Below are positions 34,033 through 43,662 of a DNA stretch of 64,000 nt, one piece after another. Source of the DNA: an uncultured Lachnospiraceae bacterium (GTDB lineage: Bacteria; Bacillota; Clostridia; Lachnospirales; Lachnospiraceae); NCBI GenBank assembly GCA_910579805.1, contig CAJTWM010000001.1, positions 310,001 to 374,000 of the forward strand, read 5' to 3'. Under the pieces are notes generated by a model. The model worked only from the letters and a program-made list of their open reading frames with translations. It made no database searches and had not been told where the DNA came from. The position numbers and the translations under genes are program-made. Each line of letters starts with the position of its first letter. Positions within the stretch are counted from its first letter, which is position 1.

Positions 34033-35025
34033 TTAGTCTTCTCTATATCCGGCAAGGAATTCCACATATTTCCCCGTTCCTATCGCTACCGCAGTCATCG
34101 GGTCTTCCGCAGTCATAGTATTGATCCCCGTTTTGGCAGAGATCAGATCTTCCAATCCGCGAAGCAGGCTGCCGCCGCCTGTTAAAACAATACCTCTGTC
34201 GGCAATATCCGCCGCAAGCTCCGGCGGCGTTTTCTCCAATACGCTGTGTATGGTTTCAACGATCTGCGCCGTTGTCTCGTGCAGAGCTTCTTCTGTTTCT
34301 TCAGAGGATACTTTTACGGTCTTAGGAAGTCCAGTAACAAGATTACGTCCCCTGACGTCCATATAATCCACTTCGGCGCGCTTGTATGCGGAACCGATCT
34401 TGATCTTGATATCTTCCGCCGTTCTTTCACCAATCAATAAATTATGTTTTTTACGCATATAACGTACAAGAGCTTCATCGAAATCATCACCGGCTATTTT
34501 AATAGATGCGCTGACCACCGTACCGCCAAGGGATATGACTGCAATATCGGAAGTACCGCCGCCGATATCCACGATCATGTTGCCGCAAGGCTTGGAAATA
34601 TCGATTCCCGCGCCGATCGCCGCTGCGATAGGTTCTTCAATAATGGAAACCTCTCTGGCCCCCGCCTGATAGGTCGCATCCTCTACCGCTTTTTTCTCTA
34701 CTTCGGTAACGCCGCTTGGCACGCATACCGCGATTCGCGGTTTACGGAATGTTTTCTTTCCAAGCGCTTTTTGGATAAAGTATTTCATCATTTTTTCCGT
34801 AACCGTATAATCGGAAATAACCCCTTGTCTAAGAGGTCTTACTGCAACAATATTTCCCGGCGTCCTTCCGAGCATCAGTCTCGCGTCTTCTCCGATGGCT
34901 TTTATCTTATTTGTATCACGATCAAAAGCAACTACCGAGGGCTCTTTTAAAACTACGCCCTTTCCTCTGATATAAACTAGTATGCTGGCAGTGCCTAAAT
35001 CAATACCGATGTCTGTGTACTGCAT
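34033..35025 (-). CDS. mbl: MreB/Mbl-family actin-like shape protein
   Basis: This 330-residue actin-fold ATPase shows DIGIDLGTASILVYIRGKGVVL (phosphate 1), MIVDIGGGTSDIAVISLGG (phosphate 2) and GIVLTGGGSLLRGL (adenosine). It forms filaments under the membrane that direct sidewall synthesis. Location next to flhO-flhP favours the Mbl paralogue, though MreB cannot be excluded from sequence alone. It has a good sigma-A promoter in the 345-bp gap upstream. Confidence 0.93.
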   Translation of the reverse strand: MQYTDIGIDLGTASILVYIRGKGVVLKEPSVVAFDRDTNKIKAIGEDARLMLGRTPGNIVAVRPLRQGVISDYTVTEKMMKYFIQKALGKKTFRKPRIAVCVPSGVTEVEKKAVEDATYQAGAREVSIIEEPIAAAIGAGIDISKPCGNMIVDIGGGTSDIAVISLGGTVVSASIKIAGDDFDEALVRYMRKKHNLLIGERTAEDIKIKIGSAYKRAEVDYMDVRGRNLVTGLPKTVKVSSEETEEALHETTAQIVETIHSVLEKTPPELAADIADRGIVLTGGGSLLRGLEDLISAKTGINTMTAEDPMTAVAIGTGKYVEFLAGYRED

Positions 35026-35137
35026 AAAAATGTGATCCCCTTTCTAAGTAATAAGTCCTATTACTGGTAATCTATCCTATTGGTATCTATCTATTTTAAA
35101 TAATTTCCAAATGACTGTAAGTTAAACGCACAAAGTC

Positions 35138-35165
35138 ATTATAACCTAAAAGTATAGATTTTCAA
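35138..35165 (-). promoter_or_regulatory. Sigma-A promoter of mbl and the flagellar rod genes
   Basis: Minus-strand TTGAAA, 16 nt, TATAAT lies about 115 nt upstream of the mbl ATG. The rest of the 345-bp gap is A+T-rich. Near the uvrA end, 35343-35357 forms a GCCGCC/GGCGGC hairpin without a T-run, so it is at best a weak terminator. Confidence 0.85.
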
Positions 35166-35370
35166 AGGGATTTAAAAAAATTTTAAAAAATTTACGGCTT
35201 TAGTAGTTTTATCGGCTTTTTTCTGATAAATATAAACACAAAACTGATTTTTTCCAAATTTTTCTACATTACGCCCGCTTTCCATATCGTCGTATTCCGT
35301 GTTTTCCTTTATTTCCACGTTTCTAAACATATTTCTAACTGTGCCGCCACAGGCGGCGTTCTTTGACCGC

Positions 35371-38244
35371 TTAGGAACCTTTTACGCTCTTCGCCTTCTC
35401 CAACATTTTCTTGATGTAAAGTCCCGTATACGAGTTCTCGTTTTTCGCCACCTGTTCCGGCGTTCCTTTTGCAATGACCGTGCCGCCTTTGTCGCCGCCT
35501 TCCGGACCGATATCGATGATATGGTCCGCAGTCTTTATCACGTCCAAATTATGTTCTATGACCACGACCGTATTACCGCCGTCCGCAAGTTTCTGTAAAA
35601 TTTCCGTCAGCTTATGCACATCCGCAAAATGAAGTCCCGTCGTAGGTTCATCCAAAATATAAATGGTCTTGCCCGTACTTCTTTTACTGAGTTCCGTAGC
35701 AAGCTTGATACGCTGCGCCTCACCGCCGGAAAGCTGTGTGGAAGGCTGCCCTAACTTAATATAAGAGAGTCCTACGTCGTTTAACGTTTCAATCTTACGT
35801 TTAATGGAAGGAAGGTTTTCAAAAAACGGCACCGCCTCCTCTACCGTCATATCAAGCACGTCATAAATATTTTTCCCTTTATATTTTACTTCCAAAGTTT
35901 CTCTGTTGTAGCGTTTCCCCCCGCAGACCTCGCATGGAACATATACGTCCGGAAGGAAATGCATTTCTATTTTAATAATGCCGTCGCCGCCGCAGGCTTC
36001 GCACCTGCCGCCCTTTACGTTAAAGCTGAAACGTCCCTTTTTGTATCCTTTTGCCTTTGCATCTACGGTAGAAGCAAACAAGTCCCTGATCTGGTCAAAA
36101 ACCCCCGTATAGGTCGCAGGATTGGAACGGGGCGTTCTTCCGATCGGCGACTGGTCGATATCGATTACTTTATCCAACTGGTCGATTCCCTCTATTGCCT
36201 TATGCTTTCCGGGAATTGTACGGGCACGGTTCAGCTCTCTTGCAAGCCGTTTATACAGGATCTCATTGACGAGGGAGCTTTTCCCGGAACCTGACACGCC
36301 TGTCACACAGGTCATGACGCCCAAAGGAATTTCCACGTCTATATTTTTCAGATTATTCTCTGCCGCGCCCCGGACTACCAGTTTTCCCGTCGGTTTTCTC
36401 CGTTTTTTCGGCACAGGGATCTGCAGCTTTCCTGAAAGATACTGTCCCGTTACGGATTCTTCCACCTTCATGATCTCTTCCGCATTGCCCACCGCTACTA
36501 CTTCGCCGCCGTGGGAACCGGCTCCCGGGCCGATATCCACAATATAATCCGCTGCAAACATCGTATCCTCGTCATGCTCTACCACGATCAGCGTATTCCC
36601 CATATCTTTAAGGTTCCGCAGCGTATTCAGCAGCTTGTCATTGTCCCTCTGATGCAAGCCGATACTGGGCTCGTCCAAAATGTAACAGACTCCTACCAGA
36701 CCGGAACCAATCTGCGTAGCAAGCCGGATACGCTGCGCTTCTCCGCCCGACAGCGTTCCGGTAGCCCTTGCAAGGGAAAGGTAGTCCAGCCCCACGTCGA
36801 TCAAAAAGCCCACCCTTGCCCTGATTTCCTTAAGAACCTGTTTACCGATCATTTCCTGTTGTTTAGAAAGCTGCATATCCTGCAGGAAACCATGCAGTTT
36901 ACCGATAGACATGGCAGTAATCTCATAAATATTTTTATCGCACACGGTGACCGCCAAAGCCTCTTTTTTCAGACGCATCCCGCCGCAGACTTTACAGGGT
37001 GTGATCCTCATAAACGTTTCGTATTCCTGCTTCATGGTATCCGAAAAAGTTTCCCGGTACCGGCGTTCCACGTTTTTGACCAGACCTTCGAAAGCAACCG
37101 GATATACGCCTTCCCCCCGCTGTCCTTTATAATATACCTGAACTTCCTTTCCTTCCGTTCCGTGGAGCAGAACATTCTGCACCTTATCGCCCAGTTCTTC
37201 AAAAGGCGTATCTAAACTAAATTTGTATTCCTTTGCAAGCGCCTGCAAAATGGCGTTGGTAAAGCTGGAGGTATCCATACAGGACTGCCATCCCATGACC
37301 GCAAACGCACCTTCGTTGATGCTCAGTTTTCTGTCCGGTATCATAAGATCGATATCAAACTCCATTTTATAGCCAAGTCCATAGCATTCCGGACAAGCTC
37401 CAAAAGGATTATTGAAAGAAAAACTCCTCGGTTCTACTTCGCTGATACTGATCCCGCAGTCCGGACAGGCAAAGCTCTGGCTGAAATTCAACGTCTCCCC
37501 GTCTATTACATCCACTGTTAAAAGCCCTTCTGCTAATTCCAATACGTTTTCAATAGAGTCCGTAAGACGCGCTTCGATCCCTTCCTTTACGACAAGCCGG
37601 TCTACCACGATCTCGATATTATGCTTAATATTTTTATCCATAGGGATCTCTTCCGTCAATTCATACAGATTGCCATCCACACGCACACGCACATAACCGC
37701 TTTTTTTGGCTCTTTCAAATACTTTGGCATGTTCTCCCTTTCTGCCCCGCACTACGGGAGCAAGCAGCTGCAGCTTCGTCCCTTCCGCCATTGACATGAT
37801 CTGATCCACCATCTGATCCACACTTTGCTTTTTGATCTCTTTTCCGCACTTCGGACAATGAGGAATACCGATCCTTGCATAGAGCAGACGGAAATAATCA
37901 TAGATCTCCGTCACGGTTCCTACCGTAGAACGGGGATTGCGGTTTGTGGATTTCTGATCGATAGAGATTGCCGGTGAAAGCCCTTCGATCTTTTCCACAT
38001 TAGGTTTCTCCATCTGCCCAAGGAATTGCCTTGCATAGGAAGACAATGATTCCATATAGCGGCGCTGTCCTTCCGCATAGATCGTATCAAAAGCAAGAGA
38101 GGACTTTCCCGACCCCGACAGCCCCGTTAGGACCACAAATTCATTTCTCGGTATATCCACGTCTATATTTTTCAGATTATGTTCGTTCGCGCCTCTGATC
38201 TTAATACATTCTTTTTTAGATAGTATCTTTTTTGTACCTTCCAT
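35371..38244 (-). CDS. uvrA: Excinuclease ABC subunit A
   Basis: This 957-residue protein has two ABC-type ATPase halves: Walker A GLSGSGKSS and GVSGSGKSS, signatures LSGGEAQRI in both halves, and Walker B ILDEPSIGLH and ILDEPTTGLH. Zinc-binding CPKC/CPDC and CEAC/CEVC pairs are present. It scans DNA for lesions with UvrB and loads UvrB at the damage. It starts 49 nt after the uvrB stop, so the two are one transcription unit. Confidence 0.98.
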   Translation of the reverse strand: MEGTKKILSKKECIKIRGANEHNLKNIDVDIPRNEFVVLTGLSGSGKSSLAFDTIYAEGQRRYMESLSSYARQFLGQMEKPNVEKIEGLSPAISIDQKSTNRNPRSTVGTVTEIYDYFRLLYARIGIPHCPKCGKEIKKQSVDQMVDQIMSMAEGTKLQLLAPVVRGRKGEHAKVFERAKKSGYVRVRVDGNLYELTEEIPMDKNIKHNIEIVVDRLVVKEGIEARLTDSIENVLELAEGLLTVDVIDGETLNFSQSFACPDCGISISEVEPRSFSFNNPFGACPECYGLGYKMEFDIDLMIPDRKLSINEGAFAVMGWQSCMDTSSFTNAILQALAKEYKFSLDTPFEELGDKVQNVLLHGTEGKEVQVYYKGQRGEGVYPVAFEGLVKNVERRYRETFSDTMKQEYETFMRITPCKVCGGMRLKKEALAVTVCDKNIYEITAMSIGKLHGFLQDMQLSKQQEMIGKQVLKEIRARVGFLIDVGLDYLSLARATGTLSGGEAQRIRLATQIGSGLVGVCYILDEPSIGLHQRDNDKLLNTLRNLKDMGNTLIVVEHDEDTMFAADYIVDIGPGAGSHGGEVVAVGNAEEIMKVEESVTGQYLSGKLQIPVPKKRRKPTGKLVVRGAAENNLKNIDVEIPLGVMTCVTGVSGSGKSSLVNEILYKRLARELNRARTIPGKHKAIEGIDQLDKVIDIDQSPIGRTPRSNPATYTGVFDQIRDLFASTVDAKAKGYKKGRFSFNVKGGRCEACGGDGIIKIEMHFLPDVYVPCEVCGGKRYNRETLEVKYKGKNIYDVLDMTVEEAVPFFENLPSIKRKIETLNDVGLSYIKLGQPSTQLSGGEAQRIKLATELSKRSTGKTIYILDEPTTGLHFADVHKLTEILQKLADGGNTVVVIEHNLDVIKTADHIIDIGPEGGDKGGTVIAKGTPEQVAKNENSYTGLYIKKMLEKAKSVKGS

Positions 38245-38293
38245 TGCCGCCTAGTTCCTCTCTTTTCCCATAGATTTTATTTTAAGCACTACA

Positions 38294-40282
38294 TTAGCTT
38301 TCTATTTCCTGTAACTGTTTTTTTAATTCGATCATTTTATCGCGCAGTTCCGCCGCCGCTTCAAAGTTCAGGTCCGCCGCCGCTTTCTGCATTTTCTTTT
38401 GAATCTCCGCTACCAGTTTCTCCAGTTCTTTTTTCGTCATGGATTCCGGATCTTTTTCGAACCGCACTTCCTCCTGTGCAATCTGTTTGGATATACTGAT
38501 CAGATCCCTGACCGCTTTCTTGATCGTTTGGGGAGTAATACCATGTTCTTTATTATACTGCTCCTGAATTTTCCTACGGCGGTTTGTTTCTTCAATGGCG
38601 TTTCTCATGGAATCCGTCATATTATCCGCATACATGATAACATGCCCTTCCGCATTTCTTGCCGCACGCCCTACGGTCTGTATCAGGGACGTCTCCGAAC
38701 GCAGGAATCCCTCTTTATCCGCGTCTATGATGGCGACCAAAGAAATTTCCGGTATATCCAGACCTTCCCGCAATAAGTTGATCCCCACAAGCACGTCAAA
38801 AACATCCAGCCTCATATCCCTTATGATCTGCGCCCGTTCCAATGTGTCGATATCCGAATGCAGATATTTTACCCGTATCCCGATCTCTCTCATATAATCG
38901 GTCAGATCTTCCGCCATACGCTTGGTCAGGGTAGTCACAAGGATCTTATTCTTCTTCTCCGTTTCCTTTTTGATCTCCGCGATCAGATCATCGATCTGCC
39001 CTTCTACCGGCCGCACGTCGATTTCCGGATCCAACAGGCCGGTAGGCCGGATGATCTGCTCCGCCCTTAAAAGTTCATGTTCCTTTTCATATTCCGAAGG
39101 CGTAGCCGACACAAACAAAAGCTGATCGATATGCTGTTCAAATTCCCCAAAATTCAGCGGCCTGTTATCCAATGCAGAAGGCAGACGGAAACCATAATCC
39201 ACCAAAGTATTCTTTCGGGAACGGTCTCCCGCAAACATGCCCCTTATCTGCGGAACCGTTATATGGGACTCATCAATGATGATCAGATAATCATCCCCAA
39301 AATAGTCCATTAACGTATGCGGCATGGCGCCTTCCTCCATACCGTTCAAATGTCTGGAATAATTCTCTATTCCGGAACAAAATCCCGTCTCTCGCAGCAT
39401 TTCGATATCAAAATTGGTTCTTTCCGCAATACGCTGCGCTTCGATCAGCTTGTCCTCTCCTTTAAAAAAGCGGACTCTTTCCTCCAATTCCGTTTCAATA
39501 TTATCGCACGCCTGCCTGATCTTTTCCTGCGCAACCACATAATGGGATGCAGGGAAAATAGAAATATGCTCCAAAGAGGCGCGTACCTGACCGGTAAGCG
39601 GATCCGTTTCCGTGATCCTGTCGATCTCGTCGCCAAAAAATTCCACTCTGATCAGATGGTCGCCTCCCTGTGCCGGATAGATCTCTACCACGTCGCCTCT
39701 TACTCGAAACGTCCCTCTCTCGATATCCATCTCGTTTCTGTTATATTGAATGTCGATCAATTCATGAATGACCTCATCCCTGTCCTTTGTCATGCCCGGA
39801 CGCAGTGACACGATCATTTCCTGATAATCGTCAGGACTTCCCAGACCGTAAATACAAGAAACGCTGGCAACTACTACCACATCCTTTCTTTCAGTCAAAG
39901 ATGCGGTGGCCGACAGGCGGAGTTTATCAATCTCATCATTAATGGACGAATCCTTTGCAATATAAGTATCCGAAGATGGCACATATGCTTCAGGCTGGTA
40001 ATAATCGTAGTAGGACACAAAATACTCTACTGCGTTATCAGGGAACATCTCCTTGAATTCTCCGTACAACTGAGCAGCAAGCGTTTTATTATGTGCTATA
40101 ACGAGAGTGGGCTTCTGCAATTCCTGAATGACATTCGCCATCGTAAATGTCTTGCCGGAACCCGTAACCCCTAGTAAAGTCTGGAATTGGTTGCCCTCCT
40201 TAAAGCCTTTGACCAGCTCGGCGATGGCCTGCGGCTGGTCGCCTGTGGGCTTGTAGGGGGCCTTTAAAACAAATTTATTCAT
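38294..40282 (-). CDS. uvrB: Excinuclease ABC subunit B, intact copy
   Basis: This 662-residue helicase-like repair protein starts MNKFVLKAPYKPTGDQPQA, with GGAGG 7 nt before ATG 40282. Walker A GVTGSGKT is near residue 38, the DNA-gripping beta hairpin YYDYYQPEAYVP starts at residue 91, the DESH box lies near residue 340, and the C-terminal UVR domain (AELRDKMIELKKQLQE) binds UvrC. It verifies lesions delivered by UvrA. Three truncated copies of its first part lie upstream; two end inside codon 91. Its own first 90 codons may therefore have been supplied by an inserted element; that is inference. Confidence 0.98.
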   Translation of the reverse strand: MNKFVLKAPYKPTGDQPQAIAELVKGFKEGNQFQTLLGVTGSGKTFTMANVIQELQKPTLVIAHNKTLAAQLYGEFKEMFPDNAVEYFVSYYDYYQPEAYVPSSDTYIAKDSSINDEIDKLRLSATASLTERKDVVVVASVSCIYGLGSPDDYQEMIVSLRPGMTKDRDEVIHELIDIQYNRNEMDIERGTFRVRGDVVEIYPAQGGDHLIRVEFFGDEIDRITETDPLTGQVRASLEHISIFPASHYVVAQEKIRQACDNIETELEERVRFFKGEDKLIEAQRIAERTNFDIEMLRETGFCSGIENYSRHLNGMEEGAMPHTLMDYFGDDYLIIIDESHITVPQIRGMFAGDRSRKNTLVDYGFRLPSALDNRPLNFGEFEQHIDQLLFVSATPSEYEKEHELLRAEQIIRPTGLLDPEIDVRPVEGQIDDLIAEIKKETEKKNKILVTTLTKRMAEDLTDYMREIGIRVKYLHSDIDTLERAQIIRDMRLDVFDVLVGINLLREGLDIPEISLVAIIDADKEGFLRSETSLIQTVGRAARNAEGHVIMYADNMTDSMRNAIEETNRRRKIQEQYNKEHGITPQTIKKAVRDLISISKQIAQEEVRFEKDPESMTKKELEKLVAEIQKKMQKAAADLNFEAAAELRDKMIELKKQLQEIES

Positions 40283-40387
40283 GGCAATACCTCCGTTTTG
40301 TGACTTTTGATACGATTATTATCAGCCACTCACTCAAAATAAGAATGGTAATGAAATCTTCAAACATGCAACAAACCATTACATAGT

Positions 40388-40415
40388 ATTGTACATTACA
40401 AACTTTCTTCGCCAA
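40388..40415 (-). promoter_or_regulatory. Possible uvrB promoter
   Basis: Minus-strand TTGGCG, 16 nt, TACAAT lies about 105 nt before the uvrB ATG in the 194-bp gap after the SIR2-like gene. The match is moderate. It would let uvrB be transcribed independently of the cargo genes. Confidence 0.5.
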
Positions 40416-40476
40416 AGGTCATAAAATTCATAGCCATTTGCAAAACAGCCTGTTGAATAGTCTTCAACTGAAAACG

Positions 40477-41349
40477 CTACCAATCCATCTCCTTAGCAAT
40501 TCTTGTCCTCTCATCCTCAACAAGTGGCACTAATTCTTCCAAAGCATCATGCAATTCTTGATGATTGTTTTTAGCATCATATGTAATAATTTCCAGATTT
40601 CTATTCTCTTTAATAATTCGTTTATATTCATCATTTATACCATCTTCCGGTGTTATAAAATAATGACTTGGGCTTCCCGGAAAAACAAACGAGTAATTTT
40701 CCAGAACTAATTGTATATCTGGATCCGAAAAACCACATCCTAAAAAAACAAAGGTATAATTCAATGAAAGCGCTTCTAACAATTTATAAAATGCCGCATT
40801 CTCATAACGAGCATTTGTATATTGACTACGTGTAAAAATCATTTTCGAACTTTCATCAAGAGTTCCATGAATCTTCAAAATAATTCTTTCCTCCGATTTT
40901 ATTTTACTAACCAAATCCGCGTCATAATATTTTTTTACTAAAATAGTTCCTGCGGTTTCCGCTTGGGCATACACCTCATATATTTTATCAACATTCGGCG
41001 TTATTACAATTCTTGCATCTAACTTTAATATATTTTCATGTATTTTATGATTTTTATATTTTGGAGCCAGAAATTCTTCAATTGCAATTTTTTCAAATCT
41101 TATGTTGCCGATCCTATTTACCAACACCTCACATGCAGTTAAATAATCCTTTTCTTTCAAAAGTGAATTTACATACCTTTTAATAGAATCATCAGCAATT
41201 TCCTTAAGAATTACTCGCATAAACTGTTCCCAAGTCGGAGGATGCTTTTTCCCGTCTAAACTAACTGCATTCGCTGATATTCCTGCTCCTAAAAATAGAA
41301 TTGCTTTTCTCTTTGCTATCTTCTCAATAATATCCATTGACCAATTCAT
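40477..41349 (-). CDS. SIR2-like NAD-binding protein, candidate defence effector
   Basis: This 290-residue protein carries the SIR2 fold: ILFLGAGISANA (nucleotide loop), ARIVITPNVDKIYE (equivalent to the TxNxD NAD site), LKIHGTLD with the catalytic histidine, and FVFLGCGFSDPDIQ. This is the SIR2_2 type found as an NAD-depleting effector in several anti-phage systems rather than a protein deacetylase. There is no extra domain. Its ATG overlaps the ParA-like stop by 4 bp (ATGA), so the two are translated together. Activity and trigger are not shown by sequence. Confidence 0.8.
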   Translation of the reverse strand: MNWSMDIIEKIAKRKAILFLGAGISANAVSLDGKKHPPTWEQFMRVILKEIADDSIKRYVNSLLKEKDYLTACEVLVNRIGNIRFEKIAIEEFLAPKYKNHKIHENILKLDARIVITPNVDKIYEVYAQAETAGTILVKKYYDADLVSKIKSEERIILKIHGTLDESSKMIFTRSQYTNARYENAAFYKLLEALSLNYTFVFLGCGFSDPDIQLVLENYSFVFPGSPSHYFITPEDGINDEYKRIIKENRNLEIITYDAKNNHQELHDALEELVPLVEDERTRIAKEMDW

Positions 41350-42335
41350 CGCATCTTCTCCATATTAATCTCAAACCGTTCTGCTATACCGTTCATAACC
41401 TTTTTAAAATCTTTTACTTTTGCAAAATGTGCTCCTACAATGCCATCCACACTAGTTAATTCAAAGACCGGCTTATGAGCTGTCTGCGATAATGGAATAA
41501 TACTATTAAAATTAGGAATACTCCCTAACTCATAATCCATATTGTCACGCTGATTATTAACTATACTTATCAGCTCTCTTTCAATTGTTTCGGGTACATT
41601 CGACAATATCCTTTCAAATGCTTGAACCGGTCGCCTAATACCATCAATCGTTTTACTTGTATATTGTTGTGTTACATACCCCAAAAACTCTATATACGGT
41701 ATAGGCTGAAAACATTCTCTCAATTCTTTATCATTACACCTATTAAATCCTTCTTTAAAAGAATCTCTCCATCCCTTTATAGTTTTTCCTATATTTTCAA
41801 TTGCTAATAACGAAAATATATCTGAAGACATAGGAGTAATAAAATAGTCACATGCTAACAAAATAGCTCTATTAATAGCGCCTAATGAAGGACCCATATC
41901 AAAAATAACATAATCATATTCTTTAAAACGCCCGATCAAGTCATTAAATGTTAAAGTCGTTCTTATTCCTCTTTCTCCACCTGACAAAGAATCTTTCCAA
42001 TCAGAAGCCAGCGTATCCTCAAAAAGGGCAAGTTGTGGATCCCCTGCTATAAAATCAAAACCGAAATCCTCTAAATAATATTTTTTCACTTCTTTAACAT
42101 ATCCAATTCCTTGATTTACTGGCTTTATCACATCATAAATAGTAAATCCCTTTTTTTCATAATATATTTCTGTGAACAATTCATCTCTGAAACAATAAAT
42201 TGTCGCATTACACTGCGGATCTGCGTCTACTAATATAATTTTTTTCCCTTGTTTTGCAAAAAAAGCTGCTAAATTACAAGTTAATGTAGTCTTTCCAACG
42301 CCGCCTTTATTATTAAACATAGCAATTGCTTTCAT
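41346..42335 (-). CDS. ParA/Soj-like ATPase paired with the SIR2-like protein
   Basis: This 329-residue P-loop ATPase has the deviant Walker A NNKGGVGKTTLTCNLAAFF, the A' motif LVDADPQCNATI, and Walker B YVIFDMGPSLG. This is the ParA/MinD class. No ParB partner or parS-like repeat is seen, and a chromosome-partition role is unlikely inside this island. It is longer than minimal ParA by insertions around residues 90-130 and 215-270. Coupling by 4-bp overlap suggests it senses or delivers for the SIR2-like effector. GAGAGGA lies 11 nt before ATG 42335. Confidence 0.85.
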   Translation of the reverse strand: MKAIAMFNNKGGVGKTTLTCNLAAFFAKQGKKIILVDADPQCNATIYCFRDELFTEIYYEKKGFTIYDVIKPVNQGIGYVKEVKKYYLEDFGFDFIAGDPQLALFEDTLASDWKDSLSGGERGIRTTLTFNDLIGRFKEYDYVIFDMGPSLGAINRAILLACDYFITPMSSDIFSLLAIENIGKTIKGWRDSFKEGFNRCNDKELRECFQPIPYIEFLGYVTQQYTSKTIDGIRRPVQAFERILSNVPETIERELISIVNNQRDNMDYELGSIPNFNSIIPLSQTAHKPVFELTSVDGIVGAHFAKVKDFKKVMNGIAERFEINMEKMR

Positions 42336-42381
42336 AAATAATTATCCTCTCTTAAATACTCTTTTATATCCTAAAATAACA

Positions 42382-43482
42382 TTATTCTATTTCTGTCGCC
42401 TCTTCTATCCACTGTCGCAGCTTATCTTGTAATAGCTTCTTATCTGGCAAATATAATTTATACTCAGATGCATATATATTAGCATCTGGGGGTAAGGTCA
42501 ATTTTACCATGGCTTCCTTATTCTCTTTACACAGTAAAATACCAACCGTAGGATTTTCGAATTCAGTTTTTACTTCTCTATCGTAATAATTAACATACAT
42601 TTGCATTTGACCTAAATCTTGATGCGAAAGCGTACCTACTTTTAAATCAATTAATACATAACATCGCAAATGTCTGTTATATAATACAAGATCCACAAAA
42701 TAATCGTCTTCATCAAATGTAAACCTCTTCTGGCGTTTTTCAAACAGAAACCCTTTTCCCATCTCCATCAGAAATGCCTGTAATTTGTTAATAATTGCTG
42801 TCTCCAAATCACTTTCTACATATTCGGACTTTTCTTCCATACCTAAAAATTCAAGTACTGTTGGCTGTTTCAATAAATCTTCTGGTTTTTCTACTATATT
42901 CCCTTTCTTGGCTAACTGCAATACCGCTTCCTTATTACGACTCAAAGCTAACCGCTCATATAAACTGGAACCATATTGACGTTGTAATGTTCTGCAATTC
43001 CAACCTTCATTATATGCCTCTATCTCATAAAAATTTCTTTCATCTATATTTTCTATCCTCATTAGAATAAGATAATGAGTCCATGTTAATTTAAATGGAA
43101 TTTCCTCTTTTCCTAAAATCCGAATCAATGATTCGGATTTCGAATTCTCCAACCTCTCAAAAATTGCTCCAGAAATCCTATTCCCAAATTTCAAATAAAA
43201 TTTTCTCATATTTTCTAAATTATCCACAGAAAATCCTCTTCCATATTTTTTCGTGAGTTTCAGTGACAACTGTTTCAAAACAGATTTTCCATATTTTGCT
43301 CTAATATTCCCTTGCTGCTCATCTTCAACAATTCTTTTTCCTACTAAAAGATTTGTAACTATCTGTAATAAATTTACTTGTTTAAAAGCAGTTGACCGTG
43401 CATTTTCAACAATCTCACTTACTTGTCCATATAAATATTCAACAGCATGTTCTTCCAATTCAATCATACTCTTTTTTTCCAT
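42382..43482 (-). CDS. PDDEXK nuclease domain protein (DUF1016/YhcG)
   Basis: This 366-residue protein has the DUF1016 N-terminal helical domain (VNLLQIVTNLLVGKRIVE and GKSVLKQLSLKLTKKYGRGFS) and the C-terminal nuclease domain (LFEKRQKRFTFDEDDYFVDLVLYNRHLRCYVLIDLK), whose D...DLK triad fits PDDEXK enzymes. The family is common in restriction and defence islands. AAGGAG lies 4 nt before ATG 43482. It is the first gene of the cargo nearest uvrB, 46 nt before the ParA-like gene, and could act with that pair or alone. Confidence 0.88.
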   Translation of the reverse strand: MEKKSMIELEEHAVEYLYGQVSEIVENARSTAFKQVNLLQIVTNLLVGKRIVEDEQQGNIRAKYGKSVLKQLSLKLTKKYGRGFSVDNLENMRKFYLKFGNRISGAIFERLENSKSESLIRILGKEEIPFKLTWTHYLILMRIENIDERNFYEIEAYNEGWNCRTLQRQYGSSLYERLALSRNKEAVLQLAKKGNIVEKPEDLLKQPTVLEFLGMEEKSEYVESDLETAIINKLQAFLMEMGKGFLFEKRQKRFTFDEDDYFVDLVLYNRHLRCYVLIDLKVGTLSHQDLGQMQMYVNYYDREVKTEFENPTVGILLCKENKEAMVKLTLPPDANIYASEYKLYLPDKKLLQDKLRQWIEEATEIE

Positions 43483-43530
43483 ATTTCTCCTTCTGCTATT
43501 TTATAAAACATTTTCCATTACGAATTTTTA

Positions 43531-43662
43531 CTACAAAAAGTCACCAATTCTATTTGTCCGCCTGATACTGTCTAATCCGTAACCACCCATTTTATCCGCA
43601 AAATCCGTACTTTCCGGCACAAAGCAGTACCAATCATCACTCATTTTTGCACCTAGACACTC
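43531..43662 (-). repeat. Conserved tail element, copy 1 (after uvrB fragment 1)
   Basis: Directly after the uvrB fragment, 130 nt precede the DUF1016 gene. Its core (GATTTTGCGGATAAAATGGG then AGGCGGAC and GAATTGGTGACT on the minus strand) aligns with the other two tails. A 38-codon frame (MSDDWYCFVPESTDFADKMG...) runs through it. CCTAGA GTG TCTAGG forms an inverted repeat at the junction. Confidence 0.6.

Noticed and set aside
35343..35357. Intrinsic terminator after uvrA
   Set aside because: The hairpin is strong but no T-run follows on the minus strand, so it is not listed as a terminator.
41346..42335. ParA-like gene as a plasmid partition locus
   Set aside because: There is no parB gene, no iterated centromere-like repeats and no replication gene nearby.
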